The position numbers and the translations under genes were made by a program. 64,000 nt of DNA from the NCBI RefSeq assembly GCF_000971965.1, contig NZ_LAQP01000001.1, positions 806,001 through 870,000 on the forward strand, in the 5' to 3' direction. This stretch comes from Paenibacillus wulumuqiensis (GTDB taxonomy: Bacteria; Bacillota; Bacilli; Paenibacillales; Paenibacillaceae). This document shows, in pieces, positions 56,233 to 64,000 of the stretch. The notes under the pieces were generated by a model. The model had not been told where the DNA came from. It did no database searches and saw nothing but the letters and a program-made list of their open reading frames with translations. How positions within the stretch are numbered: position 1 is the stretch's first letter; the number at the start of each line of letters is the position of its first letter.

Positions 56233-56400
56233 TTAGGACATATATGTGAGTATGATGATTGCGATCACCAGCGCAGCAAATAACAGGCTGCAGCTGGCTG
56301 TGTTGAAATTATCGGTTTTTGGATTCAGGAGCTTGATGAATGTATACATGAAAAAGTAAGCAAGAATCCCGATAATGAACCATGCGATGATGAGTATCAT
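56233..56400 (-). CDS. 55-residue two-helix membrane protein
   Basis: The ATG at 56400 follows AGGGAGGAACAG. Two membrane helices (about 2-22 and 37-53) are joined by a short loop KLLNPKTDNFNTASC. A tight terminator follows. Function unknown. The minus-strand frame at 56309 (61 aa) shares bases but not frame and is a shadow. Confidence 0.7.
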   Translation of the reverse strand: MILIIAWFIIGILAYFFMYTFIKLLNPKTDNFNTASCSLLFAALVIAIIILTYMS

Positions 56401-56734
56401 AACTGTTCCTCCCTATTGAAATTCTTCTTGCCGGACTGCTGTCCGGGGGACAAGAAATACCTGTTTTGCAGGCAGTCCGGGTATGGCGGTTCACCTCCGT
56501 CTCTATACTGATTGTATGTACTTCATACGTATCCTTTGCAAGCTTGGCCTATTCGGTCGTGATTTTTCTATTGCCGCCAATATCGTACAGGATGAGAGAA
56601 GCCGTATTTACTTGGCTTCTCCCTATTATTCTGTTTATCTATCTCATTTCTGCTTGTATTTCGTCCTCTTACTCCACTGTACGTTCACCCTTTTCTGTCC
56701 TGCTGATTACCACCTCTTCATCGTTTGCAGCTTA

Positions 56735-56779
56735 TTGATCTGATCGGTTATGCCTGTCTTCCTTAACCGATCAAATCAA
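56735..56779. other. Long inverted repeat near the VOC gene end
   Basis: TTGAT plus GATCGGTTA pair with TAACCGATC plus ATCAA, separated by 13 bases, with one two-base mismatch. There is no T run, so termination is doubtful. The rest of 56401-56734 contains an 8-base GAGAAGCC/GGCTTCTC hairpin near 56595-56620 and no supported gene. Confidence 0.55.
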
Positions 56780-56789
56780 TATCGCTCTG

Positions 56790-57239
56790 TCACCCCAGCC
56801 GCTTGTCATACATCAACTGCAGCTGCACACCAAACGGATCTTCGATAACACCATACGCCTCGCTGAACACAATGCTGGATAACGGCAAAATAATCTTCAC
56901 CCGCGCGTCACTAATCAGGCTGCTGTAGAATTGTCTGATTTCTTCCAAATCGGCGCTCTGGATACACAGCGAGATCTGATTACCTGCAGTATACTTCTCG
57001 CCAGGGTCCATCGTCTCTTCGGCGATCATCACTTTGGTGCTGCCAATCTGCAAAATGGAATGAGAAATATAGTCCTTGTTCTCCTCCGTCAGCTGCATGG
57101 AGCCGTCACGCTCCGCCATCTGCTGATAGGTGACCCGCATCATTTCCTCTGCGCCCAAATGCTGCTTGTAAAAGTCGATGGCTTCCTTCGCTTGACCATT
57201 CATTGATAGGAAAATGGCAATTTCCAGTGTTGTGCTCAT
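56790..57239 (-). CDS. VOC-family (PhnB-like) protein
   Basis: This 149-residue protein has the PhnB/glyoxalase-like pattern: IAIFLSMNGQAKEAIDFYKQHLGAEEM at the start and YGVIEDPFGVQLQLMYDKR at the end. VOC proteins bind metals and act on varied small molecules, including drugs. The start is the ATG at 57239 behind GGAGGC. It is divergent from the WYL regulator at 57352, the likely controller. Confidence 0.86.
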   Translation of the reverse strand: MSTTLEIAIFLSMNGQAKEAIDFYKQHLGAEEMMRVTYQQMAERDGSMQLTEENKDYISHSILQIGSTKVMIAEETMDPGEKYTAGNQISLCIQSADLEEIRQFYSSLISDARVKIILPLSSIVFSEAYGVIEDPFGVQLQLMYDKRLG

Positions 57240-57351
57240 TCTGTACCGCCTCCATATATAGAATTTGGGCAGATCATTGATATCTGCTCTCCAACTCATT
57301 ATCCTATGGAAAGGTTTCAAAATATGACACCTTTTAACAAAGGAGATTGCC

Positions 57352-58290
57352 ATGAACAAATCCGAACGACTGAATGATATGATCCGCTACCTGAATGGAC
57401 GGGAATTTTTCAATCTAAGTGATCTGATGAGTACCTATCATATCTCCAAAAGTACGGCCCTACGTGATATCCATTCTCTCGAACAACTCGGAATGCCTCT
57501 CTACGCAGAGCATGGACGAAATGGGCGCTATGGCATTCTCAAGAATCGGCTGCTGTCACCGATGATCTTCACCATGGACGAAGTGTATGCTTTGTATTTT
57601 GCCATGCTGACGCTGGAATCGTACCAATCCACTCCATTTCATCTGAGCGGGAACCGGCTGAATGAGAAATTCGAGAACTGTCTCTCTCCTTCCCAGATTG
57701 AACAGATACACAATATGAAAAAGGTACTACAGCTGGAGACTTATCCGCACACCAATGCCAGCCCCTGTCTGGATCAGATCCTCAAAAGCATTCTGCATGA
57801 AAGCAGCTGCCGGATCAGCTATGTGCGCGGTAAACGACACACTACGTATGAAGTCCAATTCGCCCGCATATCCGCCCGATTCGGCCAATGGTATGCAGTC
57901 GGCATGGAGCTGAAAACGCAGCAATACAGAGTGTTCCGGTGCGATCGTATTACCTCCTTGCAGGAGACGAGCGACCAGCCGACTCTTTTACTGGATGAAC
58001 TGCTACAGCGGTCCGGACAGAGGCAGCAGTCTGAACAGAGTATCTCATTTGAAGTGATGATTGCCGAACAGGCAAAAGATATTTTTGATAAAGAACATTA
58101 TCCATCGATGAGACTGGAGGCAGGCGAGCAGACAGTGATCCGGGGATGCTATAATCCGGGAGAAGAAGCGTTTATCACCGATTATTTTATCCGGTACGGG
58201 CAGCATATCCTGTCTATCCAACCGGATGCATTGAAGGAAATGATCCATATCCGCCTTGATAGTTTGCTGCAGCATTATCAGCAGCTGTAG
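57352..58290 (+). CDS. YafY-type HTH/WYL transcriptional regulator
   Basis: This 312-residue protein has a winged helix (FFNLSDLMSTYHISKSTALRDIHSLEQLGMPLYAEHG) and a WYL domain near 155-200 (CRISYVRGKRH, ARFGQWYAVGMEL, RVFRCDRITSL). AAAGGAG precedes the ATG. It is divergent from the VOC gene and followed by a terminator. Confidence 0.92.
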   Translation: MNKSERLNDMIRYLNGREFFNLSDLMSTYHISKSTALRDIHSLEQLGMPLYAEHGRNGRYGILKNRLLSPMIFTMDEVYALYFAMLTLESYQSTPFHLSGNRLNEKFENCLSPSQIEQIHNMKKVLQLETYPHTNASPCLDQILKSILHESSCRISYVRGKRHTTYEVQFARISARFGQWYAVGMELKTQQYRVFRCDRITSLQETSDQPTLLLDELLQRSGQRQQSEQSISFEVMIAEQAKDIFDKEHYPSMRLEAGEQTVIRGCYNPGEEAFITDYFIRYGQHILSIQPDALKEMIHIRLDSLLQHYQQL

Positions 58291-58331
58291 CTATCGCATC
58301 CGTACTCTATCTGTAATTTGCACACAATGAT

Positions 58332-58370
58332 AAAAGACTCCGGAGCCGCTGCAGCTGGAGTCTTTATTTT
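58332..58370 (+). terminator. Terminator after the WYL gene
   Basis: AAAGACTCC and GGAGTCTTT form the stem, followed by ATTTTG. Confidence 0.82.
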
Positions 58371-58405
58371 GGGAAGACAATCATTCGAAAATCTGTATCG
58401 CTCGC

Positions 58406-58480
58406 TGCAAGCGCTTTTCTTGCAGCAAGCGGCAAGCGTTATTTCTTACAGCACCCTGCAAGTGCTCTTTCTTGCAGCAA
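58406..58480. repeat. Three degenerate 25-26-base hairpin repeats
   Basis: Units start at 58406, 58431 and 58457. The first and third are TGCAAG, a short T-rich loop and CTTGCA, each followed by GCAA; the middle copy is decayed (GGCAAG .. CTTACA). Each intact copy can fold into a 6-bp hairpin. They lie in the 260-base gap between the WYL terminator and the next small gene, which holds no other feature. Confidence 0.75.
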
Positions 58481-58550
58481 ACCATATACCATCTTAACTT
58501 TCGGCATATTAAATAGCTCTCTTCTACAGGAATCTACATAATACAATCGG

Positions 58551-58784
58551 TCAAAGCTGTCTTTCTTTATCGGTCTTTCTAAGAATCCGAATAAATACCG
58601 GTGCATATACAGCCGCCCCGATCCACATTAACAGGCTGTCAGAGAGGTCGATTGCATTTTGGGCAGCACAGACAACCAGTCCAATATACAGCAGATGAAC
58701 AGCCAGATAACTGTATTCGTATCCTTTTTGTGAAGCTGAAAATAGTGGAGCCTGGGATATGTATGCAATAGTACCAATCGTCAT
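58551..58784 (-). CDS. Small membrane protein, unknown
   Basis: This frame of up to 77 residues has about three hydrophobic segments (about 1-14, 26-42 and 48-68) and a basic tail. A strong AGGAGGG lies about 26 bases before the ATG, and the codons between read LVILL in frame, so translation may start at a CTG or other non-standard codon there. No family is recognised. Confidence 0.5.
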   Translation of the reverse strand: MTIGTIAYISQAPLFSASQKGYEYSYLAVHLLYIGLVVCAAQNAIDLSDSLLMWIGAAVYAPVFIRILRKTDKERQL

Positions 58785-59060
58785 GAGCAGAATAACCAGA
58801 GAACATCCCTCCTCTTATCGTATGGCCTCAACGGATAATGATCGTCCGAAACAGGTGGCTAAAATGTAACATATCCTGCTCTTTAGTTCAATTTTCGAAT
58901 ATCTATATAACTACAGAGAAACAAATTTATGTAAATCGCGTCTCAACTATTAAATTCCAAATAATGCAACTTCCTCCTGCTCACTATACATCAGATGCCA
59001 GATAAAAAATAATGGTCAGCAACACAGTCGTCTAAATCCACCTGGAAAAGGAGCAAAAAC

Positions 59061-59698
59061 TTGAAATCACTCTCCTCAGACTACACCATACGCAGCTTTC
59101 AGGAGACCGACATGCCGTTACTGGGCAGTCTGTATCAGGCCGTCACAGAAAGGGACCATGCTGTCTTCTGGTGGGTCGGCGAACCATCCAACTGGAACAA
59201 TGTATATTGTGCTTTTGACAAGGATCAGATGATCGGCAAAGGCCAGATCGAAGTAGTCAGTGCGATCCAGCCAGACCAACCGGCAGATCACAAACATGCT
59301 CTCTACATAAATATCAAAACAATTCCGGAACGCGAGAACGATATTTCCCTGCTGGAAGCCCTCTACCAGCCGCTGCTGACCAGAGCGGTAGAATGGAAAA
59401 AGACACTGTCTGCTGCACATGAGACCATGCTATGTATCGGCAATCATTCGACCGAGACGGCCAACACTTCCTTTTTCCTGCAAAAAGGATATGACTACCT
59501 GAACAGCCTGTTTCATATGGAAAGGGACCTGCAGCAGCCTGTTCCCGAATTTGCACTGTCCGAAGGACTACAATGGCAGTATTGGAAAATGGCAGCCTGA
59601 CCGTACTGACCGATAATCATTCGGCACTTTCCCTGTACGAGTCGGCTGGCTTCCGGACAGTGAGTGAAGAGGTCCGTTATGGAATGGTACTGCGTTAA
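59061..59698 (+). pseudogene. Two-domain GNAT acetyltransferase, second domain mostly lost
   Basis: From the TTG start at 59061 (behind AAAAGGAG) a full N-terminal GNAT-like domain runs to about residue 155 (ending FFLQKGYDYLNSLFHMERDL), then a linker and a stop at 59598-59600. In the frame shifted by two, 59573-59698 encodes the typical end of a GNAT domain (VLTDNHSALSLYESAGFR, then YGMVLR). I read this as a two-domain acetyltransferase whose second domain was largely deleted with a frameshift, leaving only its last strands. The first domain may still be made as a 179-residue protein. Confidence 0.7.
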
Positions 59699-59755
59699 TA
59701 ATCTGATCCATGAGACGCTGAACCACTGCGCCACCCAATGATGGCAGATGCATGG

Positions 59756-60250
59756 CTATAATCTGTAGCCGGTAACATAATTACCCCATTCACCCAGATT
59801 GTCCTGCCATGCATTTAATCCATCAAATACGCCTACATAGACGACTTCACCACCGAGAATCAGAATCTGCATATCATTGTCCTGATCCCATACACAATGA
59901 CAGTATAAATTTAGCGCCGGAATATCCAGATTTTGCGGTTCATCAATAGTCAGGGCAGTCGGTTCAAAAAATGGCAGAATCTCTTGTGGGTCATGAATGG
60001 GCTTCAACTGCTCAGGATAATTTCCATCAGGTGTATAGCTCATCGTATCCCGACAAAAATCCAATGCATATTTACAAATATCGTGTATTGTTTGGTCACT
60101 CAACTGCTGCAGAGATTCAGCACAATATTCAACGTATTGTGTAGAAATCCCGTTTTCCGCTTCGGTCATTATATATGTATCGAATAATGGAAAGTAGATT
60201 TCAGCGTAGATTCCATTTTCATCCTGAGTCAATTTTCTAATCTTTTCCAC
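59756..60250 (-). CDS. Unrecognised 164-residue cytoplasmic protein
   Basis: The start is a GTG behind AGGAGG. The protein is acidic, has no membrane part, and ends with a DNDMQILILGGEVVYVGVFDGLNAW segment that resembles small single-domain proteins of the DUF6985/immunity kind. I cannot assign a function with confidence. Confidence 0.6.
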   Translation of the reverse strand: MEKIRKLTQDENGIYAEIYFPLFDTYIMTEAENGISTQYVEYCAESLQQLSDQTIHDICKYALDFCRDTMSYTPDGNYPEQLKPIHDPQEILPFFEPTALTIDEPQNLDIPALNLYCHCVWDQDNDMQILILGGEVVYVGVFDGLNAWQDNLGEWGNYVTGYRL

Positions 60251-60429
60251 TTTATTCCTCCTGTTTCCTTTGAAATTTGTTTATTATAAAGCAAAGCTAT
60301 GATATATGCCTATGATTAGATCTTCCTTGAAATGGGGTACATTTTACTTAACGGAACTTCACGTGCAAAATGTCAATTAATTAACTATCTCTACAATGTA
60401 CACCATACCATTCAGAAAAAGGTGATCTT

Positions 60430-60603
60430 ATGAAAATGTTTAGAACAATAGGTATTATGCTATCTGCTGCTTCTCTCGCTGCACTGGTCGCATGCTCCGG
60501 TGACACGCCTGCGACCAACACGAATAATACCACATCCGATGAATCGCCTGCCGAGCAAGGTGCTACGACAGATCAGAAGCCGGTGGAGCAGCCAGCCCAG
60601 TAA
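60430..60603 (+). CDS. Small lipoprotein (57 residues)
   Basis: Starts at the ATG at 60430 behind AAAAAGGTG. A signal peptide with lipobox LVAC (Cys at 22) is followed by a Thr/Asn/Glu/Gln-rich tail without structure. It is too short for standard ORF cut-offs. A terminator lies about 90 bases downstream. Confidence 0.75.
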   Translation: MKMFRTIGIMLSAASLAALVACSGDTPATNTNNTTSDESPAEQGATTDQKPVEQPAQ

Positions 60604-60692
60604 TCAGAGACTTTTACTCCAACAAACAGCGACCTTTTTTTTGAAAAGTCATGCTCAGAGAAATACCATCAATTATTATTTCCACACAAAGG

Positions 60693-60719
60693 GCTCTGCT
60701 ATAGCGGCAGAGCTTTTTT
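60693..60719 (+). terminator. Terminator after the small lipoprotein
   Basis: GCTCTGC and GCAGAGC around a 7-base loop, then six T. Confidence 0.88.
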
Positions 60720-60786
60720 GATATATCTATACATTCTTATCTATACACTCTTCTACCTACTACCCGATCGAAACATCTCATGATCC

Positions 60787-60830
60787 CCTGTTTCCTGTTT
60801 CCTGTTTCCTGTTTCCTGTTTCCTGTTTCC
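60787..60830. repeat. Six perfect copies of the 7-bp repeat CCTGTTT
   Basis: Six copies plus two bases lie in the non-coding gap (60604-60917) between the lipoprotein terminator and the helicase terminator. No gene crosses it. Confidence 0.95.
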
Positions 60831-60858
60831 AACTCCAGTATATATCCTTCTCCCATAA

Positions 60859-60891
60859 CAAAAAAAGACATGGACAACAGCCCATGCCTTT
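60859..60891 (-). terminator. Terminator after the helicase gene
   Basis: AAAGGCATGG and CCATGTCTTT (one G-T pair) end in seven T on the minus strand. Confidence 0.85.
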
Positions 60892-60917
60892 CAAAAATAT
60901 AATCTTATACATATCAT

Positions 60918-62420
60918 TTACGTTCTGGCTTTTTGCACTTTCAGTTGTTTGCCTTTGATCGTCGTCTCCTGCATCGCTTTCAATACAAGTGGACCTTTGC
61001 CATTCAGGATATCCACATAGGTTACGGTTTCCTGGACGCTGATAATTCCGATATCGTCTGCAGTCACGCCTTCGATCCGGGCGATCGTACCTACGAAGTC
61101 GACAGTGCGCAGCTTTTTCTTTTTGCCACCGTTAAAGTACAGCTTGAGGATATCGGCGTTCAGTTCCTCGCCTCTGCTCTTTTTCGGTGCAGGGCGGTCG
61201 CGCAGTTTGCGGTCGAATGCTGCCTGAGCGGCCGAGACAGTGAAGGCCGATGGTTCTTCGGCCCGCGGAATTTCGAATCCGATATAGTTCTGGATCGCAT
61301 TGAGGAATTTGTCTTCATACGGCGTTGCAAATGTGATCGCCGTTCCACTCTGTCCCGCACGGCCTGTACGACCGGTACGGTGCACATAGCTTTCCTTTTC
61401 CATCGGCAGATCGTAGTTGATCACATGGGTGATCCGGTCGATATCGATCCCTCTCGCCGCTACATCGGTCGCGACCAGATAACGGAATTGACCGGCGCGG
61501 AATTCGTTCATTACGCGGTTGCGATCATCCTGCTCCATACCGCCATGAATTTTGCTCGCCGGGTAGCCGAGATTCTCCAGCTGGGTGGCAACGGCATCCA
61601 CATTGACTTGGGTACGGCAGAAAATGATGCAGCTGTCCGGATTCTCGGTTACTGTTACTTTTTGCAGCAGAGCTGGCTTGGCCTTCTCTCCGACGGTGTA
61701 CAGTCGATGCTCGATCTGAGTCTGACGCTTCTCTGATGCCGAGCCGATCTCGATATCGACAGGCCGATTCATATACCGGTGACAAAGTTTTTCCACGTCT
61801 TTGGGAAGCGTGGCGGAGAACAGCATGGTCATCCGTTCGGTTGGCAGCTCGCGAATAATTTTCTCCAGCTGCTCGATAAAGCCCATGCTCAGCATCTCAT
61901 CCGCTTCATCGATTACCAGATACTGGATGCGCTCCAGATCGATGGTGTCCTTTTCGATATGATCCATTACTCGTCCCGGCGTGCCGACGATCACGTGATT
62001 ACGCTGTGTCAGTTCCCGTCTCTGCCGGTCGAACGGCTGCTTGCCATAGATGGCTGCCGCTTTGACCCGCTTGAAGCGGCCGATATTCATAATGTCTTCT
62101 TTGACCTGATCGGCCAGTTCACGGGTTGGCGTCAGAATGAGTGCCTGCGGACGGCTCTCTTCCCATTCCAGCATTTCGCACAGCGGAATACCGTAGGCTG
62201 CTGTCTTGCCGCTGCCTGTCTGTGATTTGACGGTGATGTCTTTTTGGGCAAGTGCCTGCGGGATGACCTGCTGCTGTACCGGGGTTGGCTGACGATAGCC
62301 CAGACTGTCCAGGGCACGGGTGATTTCTTCGCTGAGGTTATAGTCACTGAAGCTCGGTTGGTTGGTAGTGGAGGTAGTGCTGGTTTGCTGTATATCGTTT
62401 AATGTGTTGCTTTCGCTCAT
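60918..62420 (-). CDS. dbpA: DEAD-box RNA helicase DbpA/YxiN type
   Basis: This 500-residue protein has the Q motif, SQTGSGKT (Walker A), PTRELA, TPGR, DEAD (LVIDEADEM), SAT, and [10 protein letters not shown], then a C-terminal DbpA RNA-binding domain (about 425-500, [29 protein letters not shown]). DbpA/YxiN helicases bind a 23S rRNA hairpin and help late 50S assembly. AAGGAG precedes the ATG. It is a single gene between two terminators. Confidence 0.93.
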   Translation of the reverse strand: MSESNTLNDIQQTSTTSTTNQPSFSDYNLSEEITRALDSLGYRQPTPVQQQVIPQALAQKDITVKSQTGSGKTAAYGIPLCEMLEWEESRPQALILTPTRELADQVKEDIMNIGRFKRVKAAAIYGKQPFDRQRRELTQRNHVIVGTPGRVMDHIEKDTIDLERIQYLVIDEADEMLSMGFIEQLEKIIRELPTERMTMLFSATLPKDVEKLCHRYMNRPVDIEIGSASEKRQTQIEHRLYTVGEKAKPALLQKVTVTENPDSCIIFCRTQVNVDAVATQLENLGYPASKIHGGMEQDDRNRVMNEFRAGQFRYLVATDVAARGIDIDRITHVINYDLPMEKESYVHRTGRTGRAGQSGTAITFATPYEDKFLNAIQNYIGFEIPRAEEPSAFTVSAAQAAFDRKLRDRPAPKKSRGEELNADILKLYFNGGKKKKLRTVDFVGTIARIEGVTADDIGIISVQETVTYVDILNGKGPLVLKAMQETTIKGKQLKVQKART

Positions 62421-62550
62421 TTAGGTTAAACTCCTTCGGTCTTGGGTATTCGATAAGCGTACCACAGATTGGGCAGCAGCGGGGATAGTTTCTTTTTCGT
62501 TACGAACAGATTACTCCGGTAGATGACAGCTGTGCCTGACGGATATAGAG

Positions 62551-62594
62551 AAAACAGCCCAAAGAGTATACATGGCTCTTCGGGCTGTTTCTTT
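62551..62594 (-). terminator. Terminator after the RlmD gene
   Basis: AACAGCCC.AAGAG and CTCTT.GGGCTGTTT arms around a short loop, with TTTTCTC following on the minus strand. Confidence 0.85.
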
Positions 62595-62623
62595 ATCACG
62601 AGTTTATTTATAACGAATAGAAA

Positions 62624-64000
62624 TTAAGCGTCTTTGCGTACCAGCAGCGTCACTGCTTCCACATGACTGGTCTGCGGGAACATATCTATCGGTTGTACCC
62701 ACTGGATCTCATAGCCGCCATCCAGCAGCACTTTGCAGTCTTTGGCGAGTGTCGATGGGTTACAGGACACATATACAAACCGCTTCGGCTTGGTCTTCAG
62801 CACCGTCTCCAGGAATGGTTGCTCCAGTCCGGTACGCGGCGGATCGGCGATAATCACATCCGGGCTCATACCTTTTTTCACCCAGCGTGGCAGCAGTTCT
62901 TCGGCTTTGCCCACATAGAAGCTGGCATTGTCGCGGTTGTTGTGATATGCATTTTTGTTGGCATCATCGACCGCCTCGGCGATCATCTCGATGCCGCGTA
63001 CTTCCCTAGCATATGGGGCGAGCCACAGTCCGATCGTTCCGGTGCCGCAGTACGCATCGACAACCAGCTCTTTGCCGGTCAGTCCGGCGGCAGCACGAAC
63101 GGACTCGTACAGCTTGACTGTCTGCTGCGGATTGAGCTGGAAGAATGCTCTTGGTGACAGGGCAAATTCCAGATCTCCGAGCGATTCCAGCATCGTATCC
63201 TGACCCCACAGTGTAACGGTATGTTCACCGAAGACCAGGGATGTTTTCTTGGGATTCACATTGATCGCAATACTGGTCACATCCGGTACGGACAGACGCA
63301 GTGCCTGGATCAGTTCATCCTGACGGGGCAGTTGGCGGCTGGTCGTCACCAGTGTAATCTGCAGATGATTGGACTGGAAACCGTAACGGACTACAATCGT
63401 ACGTACGCCGTCCCGGGAGCCGTTATCTTTATGCAGCGGAATCTGCAGGTCTTCCAGAGCAGACTTGACGATCTCGATCGCATTGTTGATCGCTGGATGC
63501 TGGATCGGGCAGCCGCTGATATCAACGATATCGTGACTGTTGATCTCATACAGACCGGCAATTACATTCTGATCCTGATCGCGTCCGAGCTGCGGCTGGG
63601 CTTTGTTGCGATACGCCCAAGGATGCTCCATACCAAGCATTGGCTTGATTTTCACTTTTTCCAGACCGGCATAACGACTGAATGCTTCAATCACAATATC
63701 TGTCTTGGCCTGCAGCTGTCCCTTGTAGGAGATATGCTGGATCTGACAGCCGCCGCAGATATGGAATACCGGACATGGCGGCTCTACGCGCTCCGGGGAT
63801 CTTTTCTCAATCTCGGTAATATTGGCTTTGATAAATTTGGGATGGGTACCGGTCACCTGTGCCTTGACGACTTCATTGGGCAGGGCACCATCGACAAAGA
63901 CCGCTTTGCGGCGATAGTAACCGACACCTTCGCCATTAATTCCGAGGCGCTTGATCGTTACGACGATACTGTCTCCAATTCGCAGTTCTTCTGCGTTATC
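62624..64000 (-). CDS. rlmD: 23S rRNA (uracil-5-)-methyltransferase RlmD, 5' end outside window
   Basis: The reading frame stays open to the right edge, so the ATG at 63856 is internal. The upstream part (63857-64000) encodes a TRAM domain (SIVVTIKRLGINGEGVGYY). Next come the iron-sulfur cysteines CPVFHICGGC, then the SAM-binding VDAYCGTGTIGLWLA, DPPRTGLEQ and the catalytic Cys in YVSCNPSTLAKD. It methylates uracil in 23S rRNA with S-adenosylmethionine. RlmC, RlmD and RlmCD homologues are hard to tell apart from sequence. Confidence 0.9.
   Translation of the reverse strand, partial: DNAEELRIGDSIVVTIKRLGINGEGVGYYRRKAVFVDGALPNEVVKAQVTGTHPKFIKANITEIEKRSPERVEPPCPVFHICGGCQIQHISYKGQLQAKTDIVIEAFSRYAGLEKVKIKPMLGMEHPWAYRNKAQPQLGRDQDQNVIAGLYEINSHDIVDISGCPIQHPAINNAIEIVKSALEDLQIPLHKDNGSRDGVRTIVVRYGFQSNHLQITLVTTSRQLPRQDELIQALRLSVPDVTSIAINVNPKKTSLVFGEHTVTLWGQDTMLESLGDLEFALSPRAFFQLNPQQTVKLYESVRAAAGLTGKELVVDAYCGTGTIGLWLAPYAREVRGIEMIAEAVDDANKNAYHNNRDNASFYVGKAEELLPRWVKKGMSPDVIIADPPRTGLEQPFLETVLKTKPKRFVYVSCNPSTLAKDCKVLLDGGYEIQWVQPIDMFPQTSHVEAVTLLVRKDA

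Noticed and set aside
56466-56738. 90-residue hydrophobic plus-strand ORF
   Set aside because: No ribosome binding site; hydrophobicity comes from a T-rich stretch with a hairpin inside.
1463-60830. CRISPR array from the tandem repeats
   Set aside because: The arrays are 6, 9 and 7 bp direct repeats without spacers, and no cas gene is present.

Overview
The window reads like a chromosomal segment of a low-to-middle-GC Gram-positive bacterium of the Paenibacillaceae (Paenibacillus or a close relative). Almost every gene has a strong purine-rich ribosome binding site such as AAGGAGG. There are YafY-type WYL regulators, a DUF4003 protein, a general-stress-protein-39-like dehydrogenase, lipoproteins and no outer-membrane components. 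The assignment rests on gene style only.

Left part (1-14.8 kb). This is the most unusual region. It holds a Ro60 (TROVE plus vWA) gene cut by the left edge. Next comes a hexanucleotide repeat, then a Y-RNA-like gene whose interior is a circularly permuted tRNA(Asn)-like module. Two overlapping WYL-domain genes follow on the plus strand. They converge with a six-gene minus-strand operon: MoxR-type AAA+ ATPase, DUF5682, vWA protein, DUF4132 giant protein, SWIM zinc-finger protein and an unrecognised 92-residue protein. The first five match the families of the E. coli yehL/yehM/yehP/yehI/yehQ locus. I read the whole as a candidate RNA-linked, NTP-driven stress or defence module under WYL control; this is inference.

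Middle left (15-26 kb). A MATE exporter, a CACHE-type diguanylate cyclase and two paralogous small proteins with an Sm/Hfq-like pattern are followed by an EmrAB-type drug-efflux operon. The efflux regulator, a TetR protein, has a consensus promoter with a perfect palindrome inside its spacer. A second, PAS-containing diguanylate cyclase follows.

Middle (26-46 kb). These are metabolic and stress accessory genes: single-chain dihydroxyacetone kinase, a YdeI-like protein with a puzzling start, DinB, four short-chain dehydrogenases, two YafY-type WYL regulators, a YgjP-type metallopeptidase, a Tet(M)-like ribosomal protection GTPase, hydrolase, old-yellow-enzyme, phosphatase, zinc alcohol dehydrogenase, APH-type kinase and isochorismatase.

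Right part (46-64 kb). TruA and an amino-acid permease precede an AT-rich Imm5-like gene that looks acquired. Then come DUF4003, a lipoprotein, a glycosyltransferase-like membrane protein, a PPOX stress protein, an ArsR-type regulator, a VOC protein divergent from a fifth WYL regulator, a decayed two-domain acetyltransferase, small lipoprotein and membrane proteins, the DbpA helicase and a 5'-truncated RlmD methyltransferase. Many genes end in clear intrinsic terminators, several of them bidirectional. No rRNA operon, canonical tRNA, CRISPR array, transposase or prophage was seen.
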